A stretch of DNA of 64,000 bases from contig CM022303.1 of the NCBI GenBank assembly GCA_011799875.1, positions 546,237,368-546,301,367 on the forward strand, given 5' to 3'. The translations under genes were made by a program, and so were the position numbers. The DNA is from Thinopyrum elongatum (taxonomy: Eukaryota > Streptophyta > Magnoliopsida > Poales > Poaceae). The notes under the pieces were generated by a model, which was not told the origin of the DNA, made no database searches, and was given only the letters and a program-made list of their open reading frames with translations. Position 1 is the stretch's first letter. Every line of letters starts with the position of its first letter. Shown here one piece after another: positions 32,928 to 46,843 of this stretch.

Positions 32928-34290
32928 TGATGTCTACTACGCAACCTTTCTTCTTGTAGACTCGTATTGGGCCTCCAAGCGCAGAGTTTTGTAGGACAGT
33001 AGCAAATTTCCCTCAAGTGGATGACCTAAGGTTTATCAATCCGTGGGAGGCATAGGATGGATATGGTCTCTCTCAAACAACCCTGCAACCAAATACAAAG
33101 AGTCTCTTGTGTCCCCAACACACCCAATACAATGGTAAATTATATAGGTGCACCAGTTCAGCGAAGAGATGGTGCTACAAGTGTAATATGGATAGTAGAT
33201 GTAGGTTTTTGTAATCTAAAAATATAAAAACAACATGGTAACTAGTAACAAAAGTGAGCAAAAACTGTATTGCAATACTTGAAAACAAGGCCTAGGGGTT
33301 CATACTTTCACTAGTGCAAAGTCTCTCCACAATGATAACATAATTAGATCATATAACAATCCCTCAACATGCAACAAAGAATCACTCCAAAGTTTCTATC
33401 GGAGAATGTAGGACGAAAACATGCATCAACACCTATGCATAGATTACCCCAATGTCACCTCAGGAATCCACGAGTTAAGTGCCAAAAACTACATCAAGTG
33501 AATCAATATAATACCCCATTGTCACCACGGGTACCCATATGCAAGACATACATCAAGTGTTCTCAAATCCAATATTCAACCCAACATAGCGAAACCTCAA
33601 AGAGCAAGACTCAATTCATCACAAGAAGGTAGAGAGGGAAGAACACAATAGGATCCAAATATATTAACAAAGCTCACGGTACATCAAGATTGTGCCAAAT
33701 CAAGAACACGAGAGAGAGAGAGAGAGATCAAACACATAGCTACTGGTACATACCCTCGGCCCCGAGGGTGAACTACTCCCTCCTTGTCATGGTGGCCGCC
33801 AGGATGATGAAGATGGCCTCCGATGATGATTTCCCCCTCCGGCAGGGTGCCGGAACATGGTCCCGATTTGTTTTTCATGGCTACAGAGGCTTGCAGCGGT
33901 GGAACTTCTCATCTAGGGTTCTTTTCGGGGTTTTTGGTATTTATAGGAATTTTTTGCGCTGGTCTCACGTCAAGGGGGTGCCCGAGGGGCCCACAAGCTC
34001 GGAGGGCGCGCCCTAGGGGGGTGGGCGCCCCCCAGGCTTGTGGCTCCCTCGTCCCCTTCCCGACCCAGCTCCGGTGCTTCGGTGGTCTCTTTGGTCCATA
34101 AAAAATCACCGTTAATTTTTAGCCCATTTCGAGAACTTTTATTTCTGCACAAAAAACGACACCACGGTAGATCTGCTGAAAACAACGTCTGTCCGGGTTT
34201 GTTCTAATCAAATCATACCAAAACCATATAAAATTGTTGTAAACATGGCATGAATACTTCATAAATTATAGATACGTTGCAGACGTATCA
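32928..34290 (-). repeat. 5' LTR of the TAAAC element
   Basis: 1363 bp, from TGATGTCTACTACGC to GATACGTTGCAGACGTATCA on the plus strand. It contains a (GA)n run at about 33710-33727. Frames inside it recur in the other LTR and are not genes. Confidence 0.9.
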
Positions 34291-34295
34291 TAAAC

Positions 34296-35240
34296 CCAAT
34301 CAATATGAATAAACCTCGTCGTTTTACCCTTAATGGCAACAATACAAATACGTGCCTCGCTACCCCTTCTATCACTAGTTGAGGACACCACAAGATTGAA
34401 CCCATTACAAAGCACCTCTGCCACTGAAGATAAATCAATCTAGTTAGACAAACCAAACGGGTAGATCAAAGAGAAATACAAAGCTATAATAATCATGCAT
34501 AATAAAGTTCATAAAAGACTCAATTACTTTCAATGAATAATATGACCATAAACCCACAATTCATCGGATCCCAACAAACACACTGCAAAAGAAGATTACA
34601 TTGGATAAAACTACAAGAAGATCGAGGAGAACATGGTATTGAAGATCAAAGAGAGAGAAGAAGCCATCTAGCTACTAGCTATGGACCCATAGGTCTATGG
34701 TGAACTACTCACACACCATCGGTGGGGCAACAAGGTTGATGTAGAGACCCTCCGTGATCGATTCCTCATCCAGCAGAGTACCGGAAAAGGCCTCCAGATG
34801 GGATCATGGAAGAATAGAGGCTTGCGGCAACTAAAAAAGTGTTCCAGGTGTCTTTCTGTTGGTTTGGGAATATTTGAGAATTTATAGAGGTGGAATCAGG
34901 TTAAACGGAGTTGCGTGGGAGTCACGAGCTCAAGGGGCGCGCCTACACCCCTAGGGCGTGCCCTGTGAGCTAGTGGCTCTCCCGTACGTCTTCTGGCCTC
35001 CTCCGAAACCTTCTAGGGTCCCTTTTGGTCCATAAAAAATCATCATAAAGTTTCATCGTGTTTGGACTTCATTTGGTATTGATTTTCTGGAAAGTAAAAA
35101 AAAACAAGCAAAAAACTGTTAGTGGCACTGGGCACTGGGTTAATAGGTTAGTCCCAAAAATGATATAAATGCATATAAAGCATTCAAGATTGATAATATA
35201 ATAGCATGAAACAATAAAAAATTAAGTCGGAGATGTATCA
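34296..35240 (-). repeat. Left LTR, distal part, of the 26660-48586 element
   Basis: Continues the LTR begun at 26660-27253 after the nested element; colinear with 47640-48586. It ends GGAGATGTATCA, abutting the polypurine tract. Confidence 0.88.
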
Positions 35241-37839
35241 GCATCCCCAAGCTTAATTCCTGCTCGTCCTCGTGTAGGGAAATGATAAAAAAAGAATTTT
35301 TGATGTTGAATGCTACCTAGCATGTGTATGATGTAATCTCTACGGTATAAATATTGAGAAACGATGAACTAATTGATATCAACGTAATAATATCCATGAA
35401 TATAAGAAACAAAATAATTACATTTTCAAAATATACGTTCCTTAACGAATGTTATCCCAACTCATTTTATCATGTTAACATGGCATGACTCCGCCTTCAC
35501 CGCATAAATATAAATCATTAGCACCCCGGTGTTAAACCAGGCAATTGGATCATACTTCTAATGCGCTTCAACATTTCAACTTCACGTAATACATAAGCGT
35601 GAGCCATGGATATAACACTATAGGTGGAATAGAATGCGGTGGTAGAGATCAATAAGGGAAGTCAAAAAGGAAGAAAGTCTCGGATCAACTCGGCGGATCA
35701 ACGGGCTATGGAGATGCCCATCAATCAATATCAATGCGAGGAATAGAGATTGCCATGCAACGGATGCACTAAGAGCTATAAGTGTATGAAATCTCAAAGG
35801 AAACTAAGGGGGTGTCCATCTAACTTGCTTGCTCATGAAGATCTCAGGCACTTGAGGAAGCATCATCGAAATATACAAGTCAAGTTCTATAATGAAAAAT
35901 TCTCACTAGTATATAAAAGTGATAACTCAGGAGACTCTCTATATGAAGAACATGGTGCTACTCTGAAGCACAAGTGTGGTAAAAGGATAGTAACATTGCC
36001 CCTTCTCTCTTTTTCTCTCATTTTTTTGTTGTGCTCTTTCTGGCCTCTTTTTTTCTTTTTCTTTTTCGTCTGGAGTCTCGTCCCGACTTGTGGGGGAATC
36101 ATAGTCTCCATCATCCTTTCCTCACTGGGACAATGCTCTAATAAAGATCATACACTTTTATTTACTTGCAACTTGATAAAACTGAAACAATGTGACTCTA
36201 TACGAATGCCTTTAGCAGTGTACCAGGATGTGCAATGATCTAGCGTAACATGTATAACAATGATGAATGGTGGCTGTGCCACAAATATCATGTCAGCTTT
36301 ATATATATGATTATGCAAAGCAATATGATGATGAATACACAAGTCATGTGATGGGGCGGTGGAAGTTGCATGGCAATGTATCTCAGAATGGCTATGGAAA
36401 TGCCATAATAGGTAGGTATGGTGGCTGGTTTGAGGAAGATATAAGGAGGCTTATGTGTGATAGAGCGTATCATATCACAGGGTTTGGATGCACCGATGAA
36501 GTTTGCACCAACTCCCGCGGTGAGAAAGGGCAATGCACGTTACAGAAGAGGCTAGCAAATGCAGAAAGATAGGAGTACGTATAATCCATGGACTCCCATT
36601 AGTCATAAATAACTCATATACTTATTGTGAAAGCCTATTAGCCCTTGAAGCAAAGTACTACTCGCATGCTCCTAGGGAATTGGTTGGTAGGAGTTAACCA
36701 TCGCGCGCATCCGATTATAACAGCACTCAAGGATTTCATTAAAGACATAAAAATGCTCAAACCTCCCCACCATGCCATGACCAACACTTAGATGAGAAGT
36801 TAATAAAAAACTTTAATACCAATATTTCTACTAACCAATGATCCTGAACCAATATCCTTTCGTATTACGGCATCAATATAATTAAACCATATGTTTCATA
36901 TTTAGTGATCTACATGAAAGTTTTTATTATATCCCCCTTGAATACCTATCCTTTTTGGACTAGTGTTAGAACACGTGCAAATTGCCATTACTATTTTTTA
37001 GACTCTCAAAAAGATTTAAGTGAAGCATGAGAGTGCAATCATTTCTATAAAATATAACCACCGCCATGCTCTAACAGATATAAGTGAAGCACTAGAGCAA
37101 CTGCCTAGCTCAAACGGTATAAGTGAAGCACATAGAGTATTCTAACAAATCATGATAAATGTGTGTCCTCTCAAAAGGTGTGTCCAGCAAACAATGATTG
37201 TGGCAAACTAAAAATAAAACAAAACAAAAACTATTATGGCACAAGACGCTCCAAGTAAATCTCATATCATGTGATGAATAAAAATGTAGCTCCAAGTAAC
37301 ACACCGACAGATTGTGGACGAAAGAGGGGATGCCATCCGGGTCATCCCCAAGCTCAGACGCTTGGGTCTTTCTTGAATATTACCTTGGGGTGCCTTTGGC
37401 ATCCCCCAACTTAGGGTCTTGCCGCTCCTTATTCCTTCATCCATCGTGATCTCACCGAAAACTTGAAAACGTCAGCACACAAAACTCAACAGAAACCTCG
37501 TGAGATCCGTTAGTATAATAAAAATATAATAAACTTTAGGTACTATTATAAACTTATTCATAATTTATTATTGCATAATACCTATTGTATTCTAACTTCT
37601 CCATGACTTATACCCCCTGATATAACCCATAGTATCTATAAAACAAGCAAACTACGCAAAAAAAGAAAACATAATCTGTCTAAAACAAAATATTCTGTAA
37701 TGATCTGAATAAAAATCATACTTCCGAAACTCTAAAAATTCTAAAATATTAGTAAAACATGGGCAATTTGTATATCAATCATCTGTAAAAACTTCAGATC
37801 AAAATCACGTTCTAGTGATTTATAGAAATTCTTGGACTG
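35241..37839 (-). other. Non-coding interior of the 26660-48586 element
   Basis: The polypurine tract GCATCCCCAAGCTTA is at 35241-35255. The rest is long AT-rich DNA similar to 39392-42180 and to the reverse complement of 18000-20900. No gene is seen. Confidence 0.75.
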
Positions 37840-37844
37840 AGAGC

Positions 37845-39391
37845 TTCTACTTCTTGAGCTTGCATTGGTTTTTCCCTTGAAGAGGAAAGGGTGATGCAGC
37901 ACAGTAGAGGTAAGTATTTCCCTCAGTTAAGAACCAAGGTATCAATCCAGTAGGAGAAGAACACACAAATCACCAACACCTGCATAAACAATCAAACACT
38001 TGCACCCAACGCGATAAAGGGGTTGTCAATCCCTTCACGGTCACTTGCAAAGGTGAGATCTGATAGAGATAGATAAATAAAAGATAAAATATTTTTGGGT
38101 TTTTGATATATAGATCTGAAAATAAAAGATTGCAAAATAGTAGATCGGAAAGTAATACGATGGAAAATAGACCCGGGGGCCATAGGTTTCACTAGAGGCT
38201 TCTCTCATGAAGGCAAATAATACAGTGGGTGAACAAATTACTGTGGAGCAACTGATAGAAAAGCGCAAAGTTATGATGATATCCAAGGCAATGATTATGC
38301 ATATAGGCATCACGTCCGTGTCAAGTAGACCGACTCCTGCCTGCATCTACTACTATTACTCCACACATCGACCGCTATCCAGCATGCATCTAGAGTATTA
38401 AGTTCATAAAGAACGGAGTAACGCCTTAAGTAAGATGACATGATGTAGATGAATTAACTCAAGCAATATGATGAAAACCCCATATTTTTATCCTCGATGG
38501 CAACAATACAATACGTGCCTCGCTACCCCTACTTTGTCACTGGGTGAGGACACCGCAAGATTGAACCCAAAGCCAAGCACCTCTCCCATTGCAAGAAAAA
38601 CCAATCTAGTTGGCCAAACCAAACCGATAATTCGAAGAGAAATACAAAGATATTAAATCATGCATAAAAGAATTCAGAGAAGATTCAAATAATATTCATA
38701 GATAAGCTTATCATAAATCCACAATTCATCGGATCTCGACAAACACACCGCAAAAGAAGATTACATCGTATAGATCTCCAAGAACATCAAGGAGAGCGTT
38801 GTATTGAGAATCAAAGAGAGAGAAGAAGCCATCTAGCTACTAGCTATGGACCCGTAGGTTTGAGGTAAACTACTCACGCTTCATCAGAAGGGCAATGGTG
38901 TTGATATAGAAGCCCTCCGTGATTGATTCCCCCTCCGGCCGGATGCCGGAAAAGGCCCCAAGATGGGATCTCACGGGAATAGAAGGTTGTGGTGGTGGAA
39001 AAGTGTTTTCATCGATGTCTCTGGTGGTTCTAGAATATATGTGAATATATAGGAGGAAGAGCTAGGTCAGGGGAGTCACGAGGGGCCCACAAGGTAGGGG
39101 GCGCGCCCTCCACCCTTGTCGCCGCCTCGTGGCTCGTATGACTTGGACTCCAAGTCCCCTGGGTGTCTTCTGGTCCAAGAAAAATCATCGTGAAGTTTTA
39201 TTCCGTTTGGAGTCCATTTGGTATTCCTTTTCTGCGAGGCTCAAAAAGAAGGAAAAACAGAAACTGGCACTGGGCTCTAGGTTAGTCCCCAAAATAATAT
39301 AAAATAGCATATTAATGCATATAAAACATCCAAAACAGATAATATAATAGCATGGAACAATAAAAAATTATGATACGTTGGAGACGTATCA
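37845..39391 (-). repeat. 3' LTR of the AGAGC element
   Basis: Plus-strand borders TTCTACTTCTTGAGC and TGATACGTTGGAGACGTATCA. The last 21 bases form a near-perfect palindrome. Confidence 0.92.
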
Positions 39392-42185
39392 AGCATCCCC
39401 AAGCTTAATTCCTGCTCGTGCTCGAGTAGGTAAATGATAAAAACATAATTTTTGATTTGGAATGCTACCTAACATACTTATCCATGTAATTTTCTTTATT
39501 GTGGCATGAACATTCAGATCCATAAGATTCAAAACAAAAGTTTAATATTGACATAAAAACAATAATACTTCAAGCATACTAATAAAGCAATCATGTCTTC
39601 TCAAAATAACATGGCCAAAGAAAGTTATCCCTACAAAATCATATAGTCTGGCTATGCTCCATCTTCATCACACAAAGTACTCAAATCATGCACAACCCCG
39701 ATGACAAGCCAAGCAATTGTTTCATACTTTTGATGTTCTCAAACCTTTTCAACTTTCACGCAATACATGAGCGTGAGCCATGGACATAGCACTATAGGTG
39801 GAATAGAGTATGGTGGTTGTGGAGAAGACAAAAAAGAAGGAGATAGTCTCACATCAACTAGGCGTATCAACGGCTATGGAGATGCCCATCAATAGATATC
39901 AATGTGAGTGATTAGGGATTGCCATGCAACGGATGCACTAGAGCTATAAGTTTATGAAAGCTCAAAAAGAAACTAAGTGGGTGTGCATCCAACTTGCTTG
40001 CTCATGAAGACCTAGGGCAATTTGAGGAAGCCCATCATTGGAATATACAAGCCAAGTTCTATAATGAAAAATTTCCACTAGTATATGAAAGTGACAACAT
40101 AGGAGACTCTCTATCCTGAAGATCATGGTGCTACTTTGAAGCACAAGTGTGGAAAAAGGATAGTAACATTGCCCCTTCTCTCTTTTCTCTCATTTTTTTT
40201 CTTTTTTTGTGGTGGGCTTCTTTGGCCTCTTTTATTTCCTTGTGTGCTTCGTTGGCCTCTTTTTTTTTCCTCACATGGGACAATGCTCTAATAATGAAGA
40301 TCATCACACTTTTATTTACTTACAACTCAAGAATTACAACTCGATACTTAGAACAAAATATGACTCTATATGAATGCCTCCGGCGGTGTACCGGGATGTG
40401 AAATGACTCAAGAGTGACATGTATAAAAATTATGAACGGTGGCTTTGCCACAAATACTATGTCAACTACATGATCATGAAAAGCAATATGACAATGATGG
40501 AACATGTCATAATAAAACGAAACGGTGGAAAGTTGCATGGAAATATATCTTGGAATGGCTATGGAAATGCCATAATAGGTAGGTATGGTGGCTGTTTTGA
40601 GGAAGGTAAAAGGTAGGTGTATGGCACCGGCGAAAGTTGTGCGGTACTAGAGAGGCTAGCAAAGGTGGAAGGGTGAGAGTGCGTATAATCCATGGACTCA
40701 ACATTAGTCATAAAGAACTCACATACTTATTGCAAAAATCTATTAGTCATTGAAACGAAGTACTACGCGCATGCTCCTAGGGGGATAGATTGGTAGGAAA
40801 ATACCATCGCTCGTCCCCGACCGCCACTCGTAAGGAAGACAATCAATAAATACCTCATGCTCCAACTTCGTTACATAACGGTTCACCATACGTGCATGCT
40901 ACGGAAATCACAAACTTTAACACAAGTATTTCTACAATCCACAATTACTCACTAGCATGACTCTAATATCACCATCTTTATATCTCACAACAATCATAAG
41001 GAATCAAACTTCACACAGTATTCAATGCACTTTGTATGAAAGTTTTTATTATATCCCTCTTGGATGCCTATCATATTAGGACTAAATTTATAACCAAAGC
41101 AAATTACCATGCTGTTTATAAAGACTCTCAAAATAATATAAGTGAAGCATGAGAGTTCAACAATTTCTATAAAATAAAACCACCGCCGTGGTCTAAAAAG
41201 ATATAAGTGAAGCACTAGAGCAAAATTGCCTAGCTCAAAAGATATAAGTGAAGCACATAGAGTATTCTAATAAATCATGATTCATGTGTGTCCCTCTCAA
41301 AAGGTGTGTACAGAAAGGATGATTGTGGCAAACTAAAAAGCAAAGACTCATATCATACAAGACGCTCCAAGCAAAACACATATCATGTGGTGAATAAAAA
41401 TATAGCCTCAAGTAAATTTACCGATAGACGAAGACGAAAGAGGGGATGCCTTCCGGGGCATCCCCAAGCTTAGGCTCTTGGTTGTCCTTGAATATTACCT
41501 TGGGGTGCCTTGGGAATCCCCAAGCTTAGGCTCTTGTGACTCCTTATTCCATAGTCCATCAAATCTTTACCCAAAACTTGAAAACTTCACAACACAAAAC
41601 TCAACAGAAAACTCGTGAGATCCGTTAGTACAAGAAAATAAAATCACCACTTTTGGTACTGTTGTGAACTCATTCTTTATTTATATTGGCATAATATCTA
41701 CTGTATTACAACTTCTCCATGGTTCATACCCCCTGATACTACCCATAGATTCATCAAAATAAGCAAACAACACAAAGAAAACAGAATCTGTCAAAAACAG
41801 AACAGTATGCAAAGATCTGAATTGTTATAATACTTATGTAACTCAAAAAATTCTGAACAATTAGGAAAACAGAGGAAATTCGTATGTAAATCCTGTGTAA
41901 AAAATTCAGGGTTTTTCAACGCCCAGTGAACTATTAAAATTCTGTGACTGGACGCAAAAGTTTCTGTTTTTCAGCAAGATCAAATCAACTATCACCGTAA
42001 GCCATCCCAAAGGTCTTACTTGGCACAAACCCTAATTAAAACACCAAAACACATCTAACTAGAGGCTAGATGAAAAATTTATTGAAAAACATAATAAAAA
42101 ATAGCAAGAACAAAAATAAAATTGGGTTGCCTCCCAACAAGCGCTATTGTTTAACGCCCTTAGCAAGGCATAAAAACACATAGAT
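39392..42185 (-). other. Non-coding interior of the AGAGC element
   Basis: Has the polypurine tract at 39393-39407 and two further copies of GCATCCCCAAGCTTA or a variant at 41458-41472 and 41514-41528. No coding frame is supported. Confidence 0.75.
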
Positions 42186-42731
42186 CTAGGTATTGTCATC
42201 TTTGGCCTTTATCTTTTTAATAGAGATATGCTCCGAACCGGGAGGTTCTTTGCGTTTCTCATCATATTTAGAAATCTTTATATCTAGAGCATCCAACCGC
42301 TTATTGCAAAAAGTGATCAACATATTCATGCAGTGGAGGTTTCCACTAACATTTTTGAGAGGTACAAGAGATTTTTGCAAAGTTTTCTGTAATTCACACA
42401 ATTTCTCAAAAACTTGTGTTCCCTCTTGGGTAAGATGTAATCCCTTTTGTGGAGTTGATATTCCTACTACTCCTTCTAGTATCTCATAAGCAATGTTAGC
42501 ATCAATTTCAATAAAATTTCCTTTAGCAGCGAAATCCAAAATTTGCCTATGGGACATGGTTAGTCCAACATAAAAATTACGAAGTAGAATCTTAATATCC
42601 CCCTTTATAGTGTAGTTGTGGTAAGACTCTAACATCCTATACCAAGCATCCTTTAAATTTTCTCCCTATTTCTGTTTGAAGTGAAGAACTTCAAAGTCGG
42701 GAGACAAGGGAGGAGAAAAAGTGCTAGTCAT
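42186..42731 (-). pseudogene. Truncated gag of the AGAGC element
   Basis: From ATG 42731 the frame has about 181 codons with one in-frame TAG about 22 codons in. The residues GLTMSHRQILDFAAKGNF and AYEILEG match the end of the Athila-type gag core. The front of the gag domain is missing, so an internal deletion joined the start codon region to the gag C-terminus. A basic tail (KRKEPPGSE, KKIKAK) closes it. Confidence 0.75.
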
Positions 42732-42949
42732 AGTAAAGAAAGTAAAGACGTGGCAAGCAATCTAACACACTAGCAAACAAAAGGCAAACGAAAAAGACGA
42801 ACGGAAGAAGGGCAAATAAAAAGGCAAATCTTTTCAAAAATCGTTTTAGAAGTGGGGGAGAGGAAAACGAGAGGCAAATGGCAAATAATGTAATGCAAGA
42901 GATGAGAGTTTATGATGGGTACTTGGTATGTCTTGACTTGGCGTAGATC

Positions 42950-42967
42950 TCCCCGGCAACGGTGCCA
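42950..42967 (-). other. Primer-binding site, tRNA-Asp type
   Basis: TCCCCGGCAACGGTGCCA on the plus strand, one mismatch to the tRNA-Asp 3' end (from memory), 11 bp from the LTR border at 42979. Confidence 0.85.
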
Positions 42968-42978
42968 GAAATTTTTCC

Positions 42979-44536
42979 TGCTACTTCTTGAGCTTGCGTT
43001 GGTTTTTCCCTTGAAGAGGAAAGGGTGATGCAGCACAATAGAGGTAAGTATTTCCCTCAGTTAAGAACCAAGGTATCAATCCAGTAGGAGAAGAACGCAC
43101 AAATCACCAACACCTGCACAAACAGTCAAACACTTGCACCCAACGCGATAAAGGGGTTGTCAATCCCTTCACGGTCACTTGCAAAGGTGAGATCTGATAG
43201 AGATAGATAAATAAAAGATAAAATATTTTTGGGTTTTTGATATATAGATCTGAAAATAAAAGATTGCAAAATAGTAGATCGGAAAGTAATACGATGGAAA
43301 ATAGACCCGGGGGCCATAGGTTTCACTAGAGGCTTCTCTCATGAAGGCAAATAATATGGTGGGTGAACAAATTACTGTCGAGCAATTGATAGAAAAGCGC
43401 AAAGTTATGATGATATCCAAGGCAATGATTATGCATATAGGCATCACGTCCGTCTCAAGTAGACCGACTCCTGCCTGCATCTACTACTATTACTCCACAC
43501 ATCAACCGCTATCCAGCATGCATCTAGAGTATTAAGTTCATAAAGAACGGAGTAATGCTTTAAGTAAAATGACATGATGTAGAGGAATTAACTCAAGCAA
43601 TATGATGAAAACCCCATCTTTTTATCCTCGATGGCAACAATACAATACGTGCCTCGCTACCCCTACTTTGTCACTGGGTGAGGACACCGCAAGATTGAAC
43701 CCAAAGCTAAGCACCTCTCCCATTGCAAGAAAAACCAATCTAGTTGGCCAAACCAAACCGATAATTCGAAGAGAAATACAAAGATATTAAATCATGCGTA
43801 AAAGAATTCAGAGAAGATTCAAATAATATTCATAGATAAGTTGATCATAAATCCACAATTCATCGGATCTCGACAAACACACCGCAAAAGAAGATTACAT
43901 CAGATAGATCTCCAAGAACATCAAGGAGAACATTGTATTGAGAATCAAAGAGAGAGAAGAAGCCATCTAGCTACTAGCTATGGACCCGTAGGTCTGAGGT
44001 AAACTACTCACGCTTCATCGAAAGGGCAATGGTGTTGATGTAGAAGCCCTCCGTGATCGGTTCCCCCTCCGGCCGGATGCCAGAAATGGCCCCAAGATGG
44101 GATCTCACGGGAACAGAAGGTTGCGGCGGTGGAAAAGTGTTTTCGTGGATGCCTCTAGTGGTTCTTGAATATATGTGAATATATAGGAGGAAGAGCTAGG
44201 TCATGGGAGTCACGAGGGGCCCACAAGGTAGGGGGGCGCGCCCTCCACCCTTGTCGCCGCCTCATGGCTCTTCGGACTTGGACTCCAAGTCCCCTGGGTG
44301 TCTTCTGGTCCAAGAAAAATCATCGTGAAGTTTTATTCTGTTTGGACTCCGTTTGGTATTCCTTTTCTGTGAGGCTCAAAAACAAGGAAAAAACAGAAAC
44401 TGGCACTGGGCTCTAGGTTAATAGGTTAGTCCCAAAAATAATATAAAATAGCATATGAATGCATATAAAACATCCAAAACAGATAATATAATAGCATGGA
44501 ACAATAAAAAATTATAGATACGTTGGAGACGTATCA
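42979..44536 (-). repeat. 5' LTR of the AGAGC element
   Basis: Starts TGCTACTTCTTGAGC and ends GATACGTTGGAGACGTATCA on the plus strand, followed by the AGAGC duplication. It matches 37845-39391 along its length. Confidence 0.93.
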
Positions 44537-44794
44537 AGAGCAAAAGTTTCGGTTTTTTCAGAGAATCAAGTCAACTATTATCCAAATCACCCCAAAGGCT
44601 TTACTTGGCACAAACACTAATTAAAACACAAACAACACAATCATTATAGTATCAATAATTGTGTGAGCACACAAAACAAAGTAAAAGCAAAAATTAAAGA
44701 TAACTATTGGGTTGCCTCCCAACAAGCGCTATTGTTTTGCGCCCCTAGCTAGGCGTAATGCATAGTTTCAAGTATTGTCATCCTTCAAATTAAT

Positions 44795-45192
44795 TCCATA
44801 GGTAGCTCTCATAATGGATTCATATGGTGGTTTAATTCTTTTCCTTGGTAAGTGTTCCATCCCTTTCTTTAATGGAATTTGGAACCTTATGTTTCCTTCT
44901 TTCCTATCAATAATAGCACCTATGGTTCATAGGAAAAGACCTACCAAGTATTGTAGGACAAGACGGATTGCATTCAATGTCAAGCATAATGAAATCCACG
45001 GGCACATAATTTTTATTAGCAAGTATGAGCATATCATTTATTCTACCCAATGGATTCTTAATAGTTTAATCTGCTAAATGCAAGTTAAGGGAACATTCAT
45101 TCATATCCGTGAGACCTAGCACGTCACATAAAGATTTTGGTATAGTTGAGATGCTGGCACCAAGATCACACAAAGTATTGCATTCATAATCT
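44795..45192 (-). pseudogene. Retropepsin-like protease remnant
   Basis: On the minus strand below the gag tail, the frame includes a CDLGASIS motif, the protease active-site region of Athila-type Gypsy elements, followed by SLCDVLGLTDM and CPTILGRSFL-like blocks. It ends near 44795 before any reverse transcriptase. Small frameshifts are present (for instance near 45060 and 45195). Confidence 0.65.
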
Positions 45193-46843
45193 TTAATTTT
45201 TTACTTTAATAGTAGGTTCCCATTCATCATGTAATTTTATAGGTATTGAAACTTCTAATTCAAGCTTTTCTTCATGAGCTTTTATCATATCTTCTACAAT
45301 ATGTTTAGTAAAAGCTTTATTTTGTTCGTAAGCATTAGGTGAATTTATCATGGATTGCAAAAAAGGAAATACATTCAATCAAAGAACAATTATCATAATT
45401 AAAGTCCTTCTAATCAAAAGTAGTGGGCACATCACTATTTAAAGTCTTAACCTCTCCAAACCCACTTTTATCATTTTTATCATTAAGATCATCACCCTCC
45501 GAACAATTTGGATGCCTTCTAGATAAAGTTGACTCATCTCCAGCCCCTTTTTCATCAAATTTTATATTACTAAACAAAGATTCAATGGGTGTCACACCAA
45601 TCATTTTGATATCTTCATCATGATTACGATAAAAACCAGGTGGAATAGCGTTTTCTAGGAATTCTCGGTTAGCTCTCAACCTAGCGCTTCTCTCTTTGCT
45701 TTCATTAAGTGAGACTGGGATAGATTTAATATACTCATTAATATCATGCTTAGGTGCAAAGTTTTAATTTTAAGAGTTCCCACATCATGAGCAATTCTAT
45801 CCATGTTTCTAGCCATATTGTCAACTTTATGTAGCTTTTCTTCTACCAAAGCATTGAAAATCTTTTGAGAACTAATAAATTCTTTAATGTTGATCTCAAG
45901 TTCAGTTGGAATCCTATTATTATTACATGAATTACCATAATTATTAGAGGGATTACCGGGATACATTCTAGGATTAAAATTCCCTCTATAAGCATTATTG
46001 TTGAAATTATTTCTAGAGACAAAATTCACATCAATAGCATCATTATTTTGCTCAATCAAAGTAGACAGTGGCACATCATTAGGATCAACTTGAGCATTTT
46101 TACTAGTAAACATATTCATAAGGGCATCTATTTTATCACTCAAAGTAGTAATTTCTTCGACAAAGTTTACCTTCTTACCAATTGGAGCTTGATCGGTGTG
46201 CCATTGAGAACAATTTGTCATCATATTAACAAGAAGTTTTGTAGCTTCTCCCAATGTAATTCTCATGAAAGTACCACCTGCAGTAGAGTATAGAAGATTT
46301 CTCGACACAAAGTTTAGCCCCGCATATTTTTTTTTGTATTATCATCCATAAGCTCAAACCATGAGTGGGACAATTTTTAATCATTAATTTCATTCTCTCC
46401 CAAGATTGTGCAACATGTTCTTGCTCAAGTTGCTTAAAGTTCATGATTTGATTTCTAAGAGAAATAATCTCAGCGGGAGGAAAATACTTGGCAATAAAAG
46501 CATCCTTACATTTATCCCATGAATCAGTACTATTGCGAGCAAAGGATGAAAACCAAGTTTTAGCACGATCTCTTAGCGAGAAAGGAAATAATTTCAACTT
46601 AATAATATTATTATCCACATATTTTTTCTTTTGCATACCACACAACTCAACGAAAGTATTAAGATGGGATGCAGCATCCTCATTAGGATTTCCAGAAAAT
46701 TGTTCTTTCATAACAAGATTTTGCAAAGCGGCATTTATATCATATGACTCCGCACTAGTGGCGGGAGGAGCAATTGGAGCACTAATAAAATCATTGTTAT
46801 TAGTATTCGAGAAGTCATACAACTTGGTGTTTTCTTGAGACAT
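45193..46843 (-). pseudogene. Athila-type gag, frameshifted
   Basis: ATG 46843 opens gag (MSQENTKLYDF). The Retrotrans_gag core is clear: NPNEDAASHLNTFVELC, LFPFSLRDRAKTWF, KCKDAFIAKYFPP, QLEQEHVAQSWERMK. At an A-run near 46322-46330 the frame shifts and continues as 46308-45676 (ATKLLVNMMTNCSQWH, then Asn-rich NNNAYRGNFNPRMYPGN). Near 45720-45770 it shifts again into 45679-45410, which ends with the KSGFGEV phrase. 45378-45193 holds the linker to the protease. Gag would form the particle and bind RNA. There are at least three frame breaks, so no product is expected. Confidence 0.85.

Larger units (their letters stand above)
27254..34290 (-). mobile_element. Athila-like LTR retrotransposon, complete, duplication TAAAC
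   Basis: Inserted in the left LTR of the 26660-48586 element, with TAAAC at 27249-27253 and 34291-34295. The right LTR, 32928-34290 (1363 bp), is full length. The left LTR, 27254 to about 28592, lacks its last 20 or so bases together with most of the polypurine tract, a small deletion across the border. The degenerate PBS at 32900-32917 fixes the minus orientation. It encodes only the acidic ORF 31827-32804 and has no gag or pol. Plus-strand LTR borders read TGATGTCTACTA and GCAGACGTATCA. Confidence 0.92.
37845..44536 (-). mobile_element. Athila-like LTR retrotransposon, complete, duplication AGAGC
   Basis: LTRs 37845-39391 (1547 bp) and 42979-44536 (1558 bp) differ by only a few percent by eye. 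AGAGC is present at 37840-37844 and 44537-44541. Minus orientation: polypurine tract 39393-39407, PBS 42950-42967, gag remnant 42186-42731. There is no protease, reverse transcriptase or integrase. It is nested within the interior of the 26660-48586 element and has the same LTR type. It is probably the youngest or nearly the youngest retrotransposon in the window. Confidence 0.94.

Noticed and set aside
38041..38346. 101-codon frame with a near-identical partner at 43175-43480
   Set aside because: Both are the same part of an LTR pair.
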